Assembly: GCF_024721175.1 (NCBI RefSeq)
Contig: NZ_CP099399.1
Span: 62,001-126,000, forward strand
Length of the DNA stretch: 64,000 nt
From: Rhizobium sp. Pop5
GTDB taxonomy: Bacteria; Pseudomonadota; Alphaproteobacteria; Rhizobiales; Rhizobiaceae
Reading direction: 5' to 3'
A program made the position numbers and the translations under genes. Positions 26,601-34,636 of the stretch are shown piece by piece. Positions within the stretch are counted from its first letter, which is position 1; each line of letters begins with the position of its first letter. Below the pieces are notes generated by a model, which was given only the letters and a program-made list of their open reading frames with translations, was not told where the DNA came from and did no database searches.

Positions 26601-27638
26601 ATGAGATGGAAGCGCACGATCCAGTTGCTGGATGTTCACGCCGAAGGCGAGATCGGACGCGTCGCGATCGGCGGCGTTCCGAAGATCCCCGGCGATACCA
26701 TCGCCGCTCAGCTGCACTGGCTGAATACCGATCCGAAGGGCGATGAGCTTCGCCGCTTCCTTTGCCTGGAGCCGCGCGGCGCCCCGATCGGTTCCGTCAA
26801 TCTGCTGCTGCCGGCGCGCCACCCGCAAGCGGACGCCGCCTTCATCATCCTGCAGCCCGACCAGGCGCATGCGAGTTCCGGCTCGAATTCGATCTGCGTG
26901 ACCACGGCCCTGCTCGAAGCGGGCATCGTCGAGATGAAGGAGCCGGAGACAATAGTGACCCTCGAAACCGCTGCCGGCCTCGTCAAGGCGACGGCGACCT
27001 GCCGGGATGGGCGCTGCGAGAAGGTCAGGCTCACAATGGTGCCTTCCTTCGTGCATGAACTCGACGTCGAATTCGACACGCCGCATTGGGGGAAGATCAA
27101 GGCCGATATCTGCTACGGCGGCATCTTCTATGCCCTGGTCGACGTCGGCCAGATCAACCTGACGATCGAGAAGGCCAATGCCGCCGCCCTCGTCCAGGCC
27201 GGCATGATCCTCAAGGAACTGATCAACCGCGACATCAAGGTCGTCCATCCCGAGATCCCGGCCATATCGGGCATCGCCTATGTGATGTTCCGCGATACGG
27301 AAGCGGACGGCACCGTGCGCACCTGCACCACCATGTGGCCGGGCCGGGCCGACCGCTCGCCCTGCGGCACCGGCAATTCCGCCAATCTCGCAACCCTCCA
27401 TGCCCGCGGCAAAGCCAAGGTCGGTGACGTCTTCAGGTCGAAGTCGATCATCGGCTCGGAATTCGAGGTCGGCCTGCAGGCGGTGACCGAGGTGGCCGGC
27501 CGCCCGGCCGTCATCCCCACCATCACCGGCCGCGGCTTCACCTTCGGCCTGACCCAGGTGGCGCTCGACCCCTTCGACCCGCATCCCGGTGGTTTCGCGC
27601 TGACCGATGTCTGGGGACCATCAGCCGGGGAGATTTGA
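26601..27638 (+). CDS. proline racemase-family protein, probable 4-hydroxyproline 2-epimerase (Ser/Cys type)
   Basis: A 345-residue protein of the proline racemase/hydroxyproline epimerase superfamily. The second catalytic motif is intact, DRSPCGTGNSAN with Cys255. The first catalytic position, Cys in the classical MCGHG motif, is Ser93 here (ASSGSNSIC), and the following His is also replaced by Ser. Family members with a Ser/Cys pair are known and include hydroxyproline epimerases, so activity is expected. The Cys/Thr pattern of trans-3-hydroxyproline dehydratases is excluded because Cys255 is present. It is co-directional with the FAD oxidoreductase and ends 3 nt from the convergent FucU-like gene. 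Confidence 0.85.
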   Translation: MRWKRTIQLLDVHAEGEIGRVAIGGVPKIPGDTIAAQLHWLNTDPKGDELRRFLCLEPRGAPIGSVNLLLPARHPQADAAFIILQPDQAHASSGSNSICVTTALLEAGIVEMKEPETIVTLETAAGLVKATATCRDGRCEKVRLTMVPSFVHELDVEFDTPHWGKIKADICYGGIFYALVDVGQINLTIEKANAAALVQAGMILKELINRDIKVVHPEIPAISGIAYVMFRDTEADGTVRTCTTMWPGRADRSPCGTGNSANLATLHARGKAKVGDVFRSKSIIGSEFEVGLQAVTEVAGRPAVIPTITGRGFTFGLTQVALDPFDPHPGGFALTDVWGPSAGEI

Positions 27639-27641
27639 GCG

Positions 27642-28109
27642 TCAATAGACGAAGGGATCGACCTCGGTGTGGGTGTTCTCCTTCGGATAGATCACGCCCT
27701 TGCGCAGAATGATGTTGGCGTAGAGCCGGGGCTCGCTGGTCTGGATCAGCGCGTGGGCGGCCTTGACGCGGCCGTAGAAATCCTGGCCGACGAGAGGCAC
27801 CACCTGCCGATGCGGTTCGTGCTTCGCGCAGCAGGCGATCATCTCTTCGTGCACGGGGTCGAGCTTGTCGCGCTCGGCCTTGACGGTCGAGCGGAAGATC
27901 GCCTCGGGCACGAAATCGTCGATCGGCAGCACGCTGAGCACGGCGTTCAGAACCGGGATGAGGTGATGGCCGTCAAGCCGGATCAGCCGGCGTGCATGCT
28001 CGACGCCGGGATAGTTACCGTCGACGATGGCGATCTCGTCGCCGTGGCCCATGGCGCGAAGCGTGAAAAGCAATTCCGGGCTCAAGAGCGGATCAAGTTC
28101 CTTCAGCAT
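27642..28109 (-). CDS. RbsD/FucU-family sugar mutarotase
   Basis: A 155-residue protein with the RbsD/FucU core: LRAMGHGDEIAIVDGNYPG near the N-terminus, the catalytic His in GHGD, and LYANIILRKGVIYP at the C-terminus with the family Tyr/Asn pair. These proteins interconvert pyranose anomers (fucose, ribose). The ATG at 28109 follows a perfect AAGGAGG site; a TTG two codons upstream is not needed. The start overlaps the end of frcR by 17 nt, so the two are co-transcribed. This places a mutarotase with the regulator of fructose/mannose/ribose uptake. It is paralogous to the FucU gene at 61.6 kb. Confidence 0.85.
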   Translation of the reverse strand: MLKELDPLLSPELLFTLRAMGHGDEIAIVDGNYPGVEHARRLIRLDGHHLIPVLNAVLSVLPIDDFVPEAIFRSTVKAERDKLDPVHEEMIACCAKHEPHRQVVPLVGQDFYGRVKAAHALIQTSEPRLYANIILRKGVIYPKENTHTEVDPFVY

Positions 28110-29340
28110 GGTCAACCTCCTTGAAGAGTACGTTTTGGTCGGTGAGGTAGCGCGCGAAGATCGGCAGGCTGGCGCCGCCGATGGCGCGCGCCTGGGCGCC
28201 GACCGCGCCCTCGATGATATCGGGCATGACGACGCCCTGCAGGTCGAGCTTGGCGGCTTCCGTGATCGTCGCCTGTACGACGCGGCTGCGCACCCAGTTG
28301 GGAAAGCCGCCGTCGATCACCGCTGCGCTGAAATCGACGATCGAGGCGGCCGCCACGATCGCCTGCGCCAGCGCCTTGGCGGTATCCTGAATCCACGTTT
28401 CCATAGGCTCGCCGAAATCCACCCAGTCGTCGGCGGAATACCAGAGCGGCTGCGGATCGATGCCACGTTCGCGCAGCATGTTTTCGAGTACGAAGATCGA
28501 AGCGATTTCAAGCAGCTGTTTCGTTTCGCCGTTCTTGCCGCGGACGGGTAGCGGCCCGATCGCGCCCGCCGTGCCGGTGCGGCCGGAAAAGATCGCTGAA
28601 TTCAGCACGATGCCGCCGCCGATGAAGGAGCCGATGAAGAAATAGACGAAATCCGGGTAGGACGGCCCGACGCCGAAGACGAGTTCGGCTCCGCAGGCGC
28701 TGGTCGCATCGTTCTGCAGGAAGACTGGATGGGAGACACGCGTGGCGACCTCCGCCTGTAGGTCGACGTCCCGCCAGACCTCCATCGCGCCCGCCGGCGC
28801 GCCCACTTCGTCCGCCCAGTTCCAGAGCTCGAAAGGCGCGGCGATACCGAGACCGGCGATGCGGCTGCGCTGCTTTTGATCGAGTCGGTCCTCGATCTCC
28901 CGAATGCCCGAGGTGACGAAGGCCAGGATCTCGTTCGGCAGCGGGTAGGCATAGGTCCGGTGGAGCTGCATGCGGATGCGGCCGACGAAATCCATCAGCA
29001 CCAGATCGGCGCTGCGCCGGCCCATCTTTAGGCCGAAGGAATAGACGGCGTCCGGGTTGAGATGCATCGGGATCGACGGCTGGCCCACCCGGCCGCGCAC
29101 CGGCGCGCCGCGCGAAAGCAGCCCTTCCTTTTCCAGGACCCGCATGATGACGGAGACGGTCTGCGCCGAGAGCCCGCTGCGGCGCGCGATATCGGCCTTC
29201 GACAGCGCGCCGTAAAGGCGCACCAGCGACAGCACGAGCCGCTCGTTATACGCCCGCACCCTGACCTGGTTCGCGCCTCCGGCCGGATTTAGAATTGGCG
29301 GCGGGCCCGGTGTGTTCTCCGGTCCATCCAAGGACGACAT
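28093..29340 (-). CDS. frcR: ROK-family transcriptional regulator of the frc operon
   Basis: A 415-residue ROK-type regulator. The N-terminal winged HTH (about residues 30-90) is NERLVLSLVRLYGALSKADIARRSGLSAQTVSVIMR, and the C-terminal part has a sugar-kinase-like fold. The CxCGxxGCxE zinc motif of classic ROK kinases and repressors is missing (the segment reads GAIGPLPVRGKNGETKQ), as in many rhizobial sugar-operon regulators. It is divergent from frcBCAK, as FrcR is in Sinorhizobium meliloti. GGGAGGAG precedes the ATG. A perfect GAATTA-A-TAATTC palindrome in the shared promoter region is its likely operator. Confidence 0.85.
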   Translation of the reverse strand: MSSLDGPENTPGPPPILNPAGGANQVRVRAYNERLVLSLVRLYGALSKADIARRSGLSAQTVSVIMRVLEKEGLLSRGAPVRGRVGQPSIPMHLNPDAVYSFGLKMGRRSADLVLMDFVGRIRMQLHRTYAYPLPNEILAFVTSGIREIEDRLDQKQRSRIAGLGIAAPFELWNWADEVGAPAGAMEVWRDVDLQAEVATRVSHPVFLQNDATSACGAELVFGVGPSYPDFVYFFIGSFIGGGIVLNSAIFSGRTGTAGAIGPLPVRGKNGETKQLLEIASIFVLENMLRERGIDPQPLWYSADDWVDFGEPMETWIQDTAKALAQAIVAAASIVDFSAAVIDGGFPNWVRSRVVQATITEAAKLDLQGVVMPDIIEGAVGAQARAIGGASLPIFARYLTDQNVLFKEVDHAEGT

Positions 29341-29395
29341 GGCCGCTCCTCCCGATCGTTGGCCTATGCCTGATTTGCGCCGAGCATGCCATATC

Positions 29396-29408
29396 GAATT
29401 AATAATTC
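29396..29408. promoter_or_regulatory. candidate FrcR operator
   Basis: GAATTA-A-TAATTC is a perfect 13-nt palindrome in the 228-nt frcR/frcB divergent region. It lies 16 nt upstream of a TTGACA -35 box, between the two starts, and is AT-rich like known ROK-family sites. Confidence 0.5.
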
Positions 29409-29423
29409 AATCGGATTTATTTA

Positions 29424-29452
29424 TTGACAAGCCGATTTCTTTTCGCTCTTAA
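29424..29452 (+). promoter_or_regulatory. candidate frcB promoter
   Basis: A consensus TTGACA (29424-29429) is followed after 17 nt by TCTTAA (29447-29452). That would give a leader of about 110 nt before frcB. The -35 is perfect and the -10 weak, consistent with a regulated sigma-70 promoter. Confidence 0.5.
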
Positions 29453-29568
29453 TTGCCATCGTCAAGGGCACGGGACAGTTTGTGGGGGCCTTGGGCGCTC
29501 CACGGCGAAGTGTCATTTTAGCAGTTCCGGACCGCAGGGGCGGTGCCGGCAAACTCTGGGAGGAGTCC

Positions 29569-30588
29569 ATGAAGAAATCAGTTCTCGCTTTCGGCGCGCT
29601 CGCGCTTGGTGTCGCTTTTTCCGCTCCGGCGATGGCGGCTAATGTTTCCGCCTGCCTGATCACCAAGACCGACACCAACCCCTTCTTCGTCAAGATGAAG
29701 GAAGGCGCGACGGCCAAGGCCAAGGAACTCGGCGTTTCGCTGAAGTCCTATGCCGGCAAGGTCGACGGTGACAGCGAAAGCCAGGTCGCGGCGATCGAAA
29801 GCTGCATTGCCGACGGCGCAAAGGGCATCCTGCTCACCGCTTCCGACACCAAGGGCATCGTCTCTTCGGTCAAGAAGGCGCGTGATGCCGGCTTGCTGGT
29901 CATCGCGCTCGACACGCCGCTCGAGCCGGCCGATGCCGCCGACGCCACCTTCGCCACCGACAACCTGCTCGCCGGCAAGCTGATCGGCCAGTGGGCCAAG
30001 GAAACGATGGGCGACAAGGCCAAGGACGCCAAGGTCGGCTTCCTCGACCTGACGCCGTCGCAGCCGACGGTCGACGTTCTGCGCGACCAGGGCTTCATGA
30101 TCGGCTTCGGCATCGACCCGAAGAACCCGAACAAGATCGGCGACGAAGACGACAAGCGCATCGTCGGCCATGACGTGACGAACGGCAACGAGGAAGGCGG
30201 CCGTAAGGCCATGGAAAACCTTCTGCAGAAGGATCCGAGCATCAACGTCATCCACACGATCAACGAGCCGGCCGCTGTCGGTGCCTATCAGGCGCTGAAG
30301 GCCGTCGGCATGGAAAAGAACGTGCTGATCGTCTCGGTCGACGGCGGCTGCCCCGGCGTCAAGTCGGTCAAGGACGGCGTCATCGGCGCCACCTCGCAGC
30401 AATATCCGCTGCTGATGGCGTCGCTTGGTATCGAGGCGATCAAGAAGTTCGCCGACAGTGGTGAAAAGCCGAAGCCGACGGAAGGCAAGTCCTTCTTCGA
30501 CACCGGTGTCTCGCTCGTCACTGACAAGCCGGTCTCCGGCGTCAAGTCGATCGACACCAAGGAAGGCACTGCCAAGTGCTGGGGCTGA
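29569..30588 (+). CDS. frcB: fructose/mannose/ribose ABC transporter, periplasmic binding protein
   Basis: A 339-residue ribose-class (type I) binding protein with a signal peptide ([19 protein letters not shown], cleavage after PAMA). The mature start [24 protein letters not shown] has the ligand-contacting NPFF motif of sugar-binding proteins, and [20 protein letters not shown] and VSVDGGCPG belong to the second lobe. GGGAGGAG precedes the ATG. It is the first gene of frcBCAK and the gene order matches S. meliloti, where the system imports fructose, mannose and ribose. A stem-loop after it (30609-30639) probably keeps frcB expression above that of frcCAK. Confidence 0.92.
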   Translation: MKKSVLAFGALALGVAFSAPAMAANVSACLITKTDTNPFFVKMKEGATAKAKELGVSLKSYAGKVDGDSESQVAAIESCIADGAKGILLTASDTKGIVSSVKKARDAGLLVIALDTPLEPADAADATFATDNLLAGKLIGQWAKETMGDKAKDAKVGFLDLTPSQPTVDVLRDQGFMIGFGIDPKNPNKIGDEDDKRIVGHDVTNGNEEGGRKAMENLLQKDPSINVIHTINEPAAVGAYQALKAVGMEKNVLIVSVDGGCPGVKSVKDGVIGATSQQYPLLMASLGIEAIKKFADSGEKPKPTEGKSFFDTGVSLVTDKPVSGVKSIDTKEGTAKCWG

Positions 30589-30608
30589 GCCCGATCTTTT
30601 GAAAGAGA

Positions 30609-30639
30609 AAACGGCCGGGGCTTGATCCCCGGCCGTTTT
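30609..30639 (+). terminator. intercistronic stem-loop/attenuator frcB-frcC
   Basis: ACGGCCGGGG and CCCCGGCCGT form a 10-bp GC-rich stem with a 6-nt loop, followed by TTT. It lies 21 nt after frcB and 100 nt before frcC, the usual position for a partial terminator that also protects the binding-protein mRNA. Confidence 0.8.
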
Positions 30640-30739
30640 GGACGGACGATGTGCCGTCGCCCACCGGCTAAGCAATGAACGGATCAACAAGGGTGACGGC
30701 CTCCGCGCGAGTTCGGCGCGCGGATGCGGAGGAGGAACA

Positions 30740-31804
30740 ATGACCGGAGCACAGGAATTCGAACGCGTCCTCGACGGCAGCGACAAGAACGTCGCCGCCT
30801 TCGAGCACCAGAATGTTTCGCTGATCAAGCGCGCCCAGCATTTTCTGCACTCGACGCCGGCCGCCGTGCCGCTGATCGTGCTGGTGTTGGCGATCATCAT
30901 CTTCGGGATCGCCCTCGGCGGACGGTTCTTCTCGTCCTACACGCTGACGCTGATCCTGCAACAGATCGCCATCGTCGGCATTCTCGGCGCGGCCCAGACG
31001 CTGGTCATCTTGACTGCCGGCATCGATCTTTCGATCGGCGTCATCATGGTGATTTCGGCCGTGATCATGGGCAATGTCGCCATCTCCTACGGCATACCGA
31101 CGCCGATTGCGGTGGCAGCCGGCCTCCTTGTCGGCGGCCTGTGTGGATTGCTGAACGGCTTCCTCGTCGCCTATATGAAGCTGCCGCCCTTCATCGTGAC
31201 ACTCGGCACGTGGAATATCGTCATGGCGACGAATTTCATCTATTCCGCCAATGAGACGATCCGCGACACCGATGTCGACGAACAGGCGCCGCTGCTGCAT
31301 CTTTTCGCCGCGAGTTTCAAGCTTGGCAGCGCCGTGCTGACCCTCGGCGTCGTCGCCATGGTGCTGCTCGTCCTGGTGCTCTGGTATGTGCTCAATCACA
31401 CGGCCTGGGGCCGGCATGTCTATGCGGTCGGCGACGATCCGGAGGCGGCCAAGCTTTCTGGTATTCAAGCCAAGAAGGTGCTGCTGACCGTCTACACCAT
31501 ATCGGGCGTCATCGCCGCTTTCGCCGCCTGGGTTTCGATCGGCCGCAACGGCTCGATCTCACCGTCCTCGGCCGTCACCGATTATAACCTCCAGGCGATC
31601 ACCGCGACCGTGATCGGCGGCATCTCGCTCTTCGGCGGCCGCGGTTCCATTCTCGGTACGCTCTTCGGTGCGATGATCGTCGGCGTCGTTTCGATGGGCC
31701 TCAACATGCTCGGCGCCGACCCGCAATGGAAAGTCCTTTTGACGGGCGTGCTGATCATCGCCGCCGTCGGCATCGATCAGTGGATCAGAAAGGTTTCGGT
31801 GTAA
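30740..31804 (+). CDS. frcC: fructose/mannose/ribose ABC transporter, permease
   Basis: A 354-residue RbsC-class inner-membrane permease with about eight to ten membrane segments. The family motif LTAGIDLSIGVIMVISAV lies at about residues 90-110, and WGRHVYAVGDDPEAAKLSG, the cytoplasmic loop that contacts the ATPase, at about 220-240. The ATG giving MTGAQEFERV has GGAGGAGGAACA upstream. It lies 2 nt from frcA. The N-terminal cytoplasmic extension of about 40 residues is longer than in E. coli RbsC. Confidence 0.93.
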   Translation: MTGAQEFERVLDGSDKNVAAFEHQNVSLIKRAQHFLHSTPAAVPLIVLVLAIIIFGIALGGRFFSSYTLTLILQQIAIVGILGAAQTLVILTAGIDLSIGVIMVISAVIMGNVAISYGIPTPIAVAAGLLVGGLCGLLNGFLVAYMKLPPFIVTLGTWNIVMATNFIYSANETIRDTDVDEQAPLLHLFAASFKLGSAVLTLGVVAMVLLVLVLWYVLNHTAWGRHVYAVGDDPEAAKLSGIQAKKVLLTVYTISGVIAAFAAWVSIGRNGSISPSSAVTDYNLQAITATVIGGISLFGGRGSILGTLFGAMIVGVVSMGLNMLGADPQWKVLLTGVLIIAAVGIDQWIRKVSV

Positions 31805-31806
31805 CC

Positions 31807-32589
31807 ATGGCTCGCGAACCTCTTCTCACCGCGCGCGGTCTCGTCAAGCGTTATGGCCGGGTGACCGCGCTCGACAATGCCGATTTTGACCTCTATCCCG
31901 GTGAAATCCTCGCCGTCATCGGCGACAACGGCGCTGGCAAGTCCTCGCTCATCAAGGCGATCTCCGGCGCCGTCACTCCTGACGAGGGGGTGATCACGCT
32001 GGAAGGCCGACAGGTCCAGTTCCGCTCGCCGATGGAGGCCCGCGAAGCTGGCATCGAAACGGTCTATCAGAACCTCGCTCTGTCACCGGCGCTGTCGATC
32101 GCCGACAACATGTTCCTCGGCCGTGAGATCCGCAAACCCGGTATGCTCGGCTCCATGTTCCGCATGCTCGACCGGCCGGCCATGGAAAAGCTGGCGCGTG
32201 ATAAGCTTACCGAACTCGGCCTGATGACCATCCAGAACATCAACCAGGCCGTGGAGACGCTCTCGGGCGGTCAGCGTCAGGGCGTTGCGGTAGCCCGCGC
32301 CGCCGCCTTCGGCTCCAAGGTCATCATCATGGATGAGCCGACGGCCGCGCTTGGCGTCAAGGAAAGCCGCCGCGTGCTGGAACTGATCCTCGACGTGCGC
32401 GCCCGCGGCCTGCCGATCGTGCTGATCTCCCACAACATGCCGCATGTTTTCGAGGTGGCCGACCGGATCCATATCCACCGACTCGGCCGGCGGCTGACGG
32501 TGATCGATCCGAAGGAATACACCATGTCCGACGCCGTCGCCTTCATGACCGGCGCCAAGGCGGTGCCGACGGAGCCCGTCGCTGCATGA
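31807..32589 (+). CDS. frcA: fructose/mannose/ribose ABC transporter, ATP-binding subunit
   Basis: A 260-residue single-domain ATPase, unlike the double-domain RbsA of enteric bacteria. It has Walker A GDNGAGKSS (residues 39-47), Q-loop VYQNLALSP, signature LSGGQRQGVAVARA, Walker B VIIMDEPTAAL and the H-loop LISHNMPHV. Two copies are expected per transporter. It starts 2 nt after frcC and its end overlaps frcK by 4 nt, so translation is coupled through the operon. The chain stops after one domain without sign of truncation, as in the S. meliloti FrcA. Confidence 0.93.
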   Translation: MAREPLLTARGLVKRYGRVTALDNADFDLYPGEILAVIGDNGAGKSSLIKAISGAVTPDEGVITLEGRQVQFRSPMEAREAGIETVYQNLALSPALSIADNMFLGREIRKPGMLGSMFRMLDRPAMEKLARDKLTELGLMTIQNINQAVETLSGGQRQGVAVARAAAFGSKVIIMDEPTAALGVKESRRVLELILDVRARGLPIVLISHNMPHVFEVADRIHIHRLGRRLTVIDPKEYTMSDAVAFMTGAKAVPTEPVAA

Positions 32590-33218
32590 GCGTAGGCATC
32601 GACGAAATCGCCGGCGAGGTGCTTGACCGCGCCGGCGATGCCAGGCGTTTCCTGATTGCCATCGCCGGACCGCCGGGCTCCGGCAAATCGACCATGGCCG
32701 ATAACCTGGCGGCAGCGCTGAAGGAGAAGGGCGAGACCGCCGCCGTGTTGCCGATGGATGGCTTCCACATGGACAACGCCATCCTGATCGAACGCGGCCT
32801 GCTTGCCCGCAAGGGTATTCCGGAGACCTTCGACGTCCGCGGCTTTCTCGATATCGTCCGCGCCGTCCGTCCTGCAGACCAGGAAGTCCTCGTTCCGGTC
32901 TTCGACCGGTCCCGCGAGCTTGCGATCGCCTCGGCCCGGCCGATCGATCCCAGGGATCGCTTCATCATCATCGAGGGTAATTACCTGCTCTTCACCCAGG
33001 GCAAATGGGCAGAACTCGACGGCATCTTCGATTACACGATCATGCTTGCCCCGCCGATAGAGGTGCTGGAAGAGCGTCTTTGGGATCGCTGGCGCGGCTA
33101 TAAGCTCAGCGAGGAAGAGGCGAGCGCCAAGGTCTACGGCAACGATCTGCCGAATGGCCGTCTGATCCTCGAAAACCGCCGCCCGGCCGATGTGACGCTG
33201 GAGATCGCGCTGGCGTGA
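32586..33218 (+). CDS. frcK: P-loop kinase of the frc operon
   Basis: A 210-residue kinase of the uridine kinase/phosphoribulokinase-like P-loop family. It has Walker A GPPGSGKS (residues 28-35), PMDGFHMDNAIL after it and IIIEGNYLLF (Walker B-like), with a C-terminal WRGYKLSEEEA helix. FrcK is the fourth gene of the frc operon in S. meliloti; it is assumed to phosphorylate an imported sugar or a related metabolite, but its substrate is not firmly known. It overlaps frcA by 4 nt. It is not needed for transport in the described system, and a separate PfkB fructokinase gene lies 6 kb downstream. Confidence 0.88.
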   Translation: MSVGIDEIAGEVLDRAGDARRFLIAIAGPPGSGKSTMADNLAAALKEKGETAAVLPMDGFHMDNAILIERGLLARKGIPETFDVRGFLDIVRAVRPADQEVLVPVFDRSRELAIASARPIDPRDRFIIIEGNYLLFTQGKWAELDGIFDYTIMLAPPIEVLEERLWDRWRGYKLSEEEASAKVYGNDLPNGRLILENRRPADVTLEIALA

Positions 33219-33279
33219 TGCCGCGGCATGTCGCCCGGAAGTGTGCCGCCTTTCCCAACGACCTCCATGAAAAACGACG

Positions 33280-33320
33280 AAAGCGCGCCGCATGAATCAA
33301 GTTCTATGCGACGCGCTTTA
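33280..33320. repeat. palindromic element AAAGCGCG...CGCGCTTTA, copy 1
   Basis: AAAGCGCG-C-CGCAT and ATGCG-A-CGCGCTTT form a near-perfect inverted repeat around a 12-nt spacer, 40 nt upstream of pyrC. A second element with the same outer arms lies at 57687-57729. This looks like a dispersed intergenic palindrome and may also terminate frcK transcription. Confidence 0.55.
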
Positions 33321-33360
33321 GTGTTATCGAGACCTCGACGCATACTTTCGGAGGTCCGCC

Positions 33361-34401
33361 ATGCAATCGATCACCATCCGCCGTCCTGATGACTGGCACC
33401 TGCATCTGCGCGACGGCGCCATGTTGGAAGGCGTGATCGCCGATACGAGTCGCACCTTCGCCCGCGCGATCATCATGCCCAATCTGGTGCCGCCCGTTGT
33501 CACTACTGCCGACGCCACGGCCTATCGCGAACGTATCCTCAAGGCCCTGCCGGAGGGCCACCGGTTTCAGCCGCTGATGACGCTTTATCTCACCGAGCAT
33601 ACGAGCCCCGACGATGTCGAGCAGGGCGCCAGGAGCGGCCTGATCACCGCCGTCAAGCTCTATCCTGCCGGCGCCACCACCAATTCGCATGGCGGGGTGC
33701 GGGATATGGAAAAGGCGATGCCGGTGCTGGAGCGCATGGCTGAGATTGGCCTGCCGCTCTGCGTTCACGGCGAAGTGACGACCCCGGAGGTCGATATCTT
33801 CGACCGCGAGGCCGTCTTCATCGAGACGGTGCTCGATCCGCTGCGGCATCGGCTGCCGGAGCTCAAGGTGACGATGGAGCATGTGACGACATCTGATGGT
33901 ATCGATTACATCAAGGCGGCCAAAGCCAATCTCGCCGGCTCGATCACCACCCACCACCTGATCATCAACCGCAACTCCATCCTCGTCGGCGGCATCCGCC
34001 CGCATTATTACTGTCTGCCAGTCGCCAAGCGCGAGAACCACCGGCTGGCCTTGCGCGCAGCCGCGACCAGCGGCGATCCACGCTTTTTCCTCGGCACGGA
34101 TTCCGCTCCGCATGTCGATCCGCTCAAGGAATGCGCCTGTGGCTGCGCCGGCATCTACACCTCGATCAATACGATGAGCTGCCTCGCCCACGTGTTTGAA
34201 CAGGAGGACGCTCTGGATAGGCTCGAAGCCTTCGCTTCGCTGAACGGGCCGGCCTGGTACGGCATGCCCGCGAACGAGGATAGCATCACGTTGACCAGAC
34301 AGGCCGAGCCGGTCTCCTTTCCCGCCAAGATAGAAACCGGAGCCGGTCCGGTGACGGTCTTCGATCCGATGTTTCCCTTGCATTGGCGGGTGATGACCTA
34401 G
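33361..34401 (+). CDS. pyrC: dihydroorotase (class II)
   Basis: PyrC cyclises carbamoyl-aspartate to dihydroorotate in pyrimidine synthesis. It has 346 residues, the E. coli-type length. The metal-binding HxH is His13/His15 in [10 protein letters not shown], the carboxylated Lys lies in [12 protein letters not shown], and further ligands are His in MEHVTTSDG and HHLIINRN, with the substrate/catalytic Asp in FLGTDSAPH. The ATG has CGGAGG 6 nt upstream. A palindromic element precedes it. pyrE is 4.3 kb downstream, so the two pyrimidine genes are linked but not in one operon. Confidence 0.95.
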   Translation: MQSITIRRPDDWHLHLRDGAMLEGVIADTSRTFARAIIMPNLVPPVVTTADATAYRERILKALPEGHRFQPLMTLYLTEHTSPDDVEQGARSGLITAVKLYPAGATTNSHGGVRDMEKAMPVLERMAEIGLPLCVHGEVTTPEVDIFDREAVFIETVLDPLRHRLPELKVTMEHVTTSDGIDYIKAAKANLAGSITTHHLIINRNSILVGGIRPHYYCLPVAKRENHRLALRAAATSGDPRFFLGTDSAPHVDPLKECACGCAGIYTSINTMSCLAHVFEQEDALDRLEAFASLNGPAWYGMPANEDSITLTRQAEPVSFPAKIETGAGPVTVFDPMFPLHWRVMT

Positions 34402-34636
34402 ATATCGATTCAGCGTTTTCAATTTTAAATAGAATATTCATCTTATCCCTCGGCGTGACGTTAAACGCGTAACATTTGCTTTGTGCGGTGCATCATTTTT
34501 TAACGGATGCATAAGACATTTCTCGTCACGGGCCCTATAAGCTGCCAGCATTCGGCGCGATACCACAGCGCCGCGCATCTTTTCAGACGCGCAAAGGATG
34601 CTGCAGCACTTTGAATTGCTGCGGAGACTGAAGAGC

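Noticed and set aside
25848..27584. A 578-codon antisense frame over the FAD oxidoreductase and epimerase genes
   Set aside because: It spans two real genes in the opposite direction, is rich in Arg/Asp/His as shadow frames are, and lacks a ribosome-binding site.
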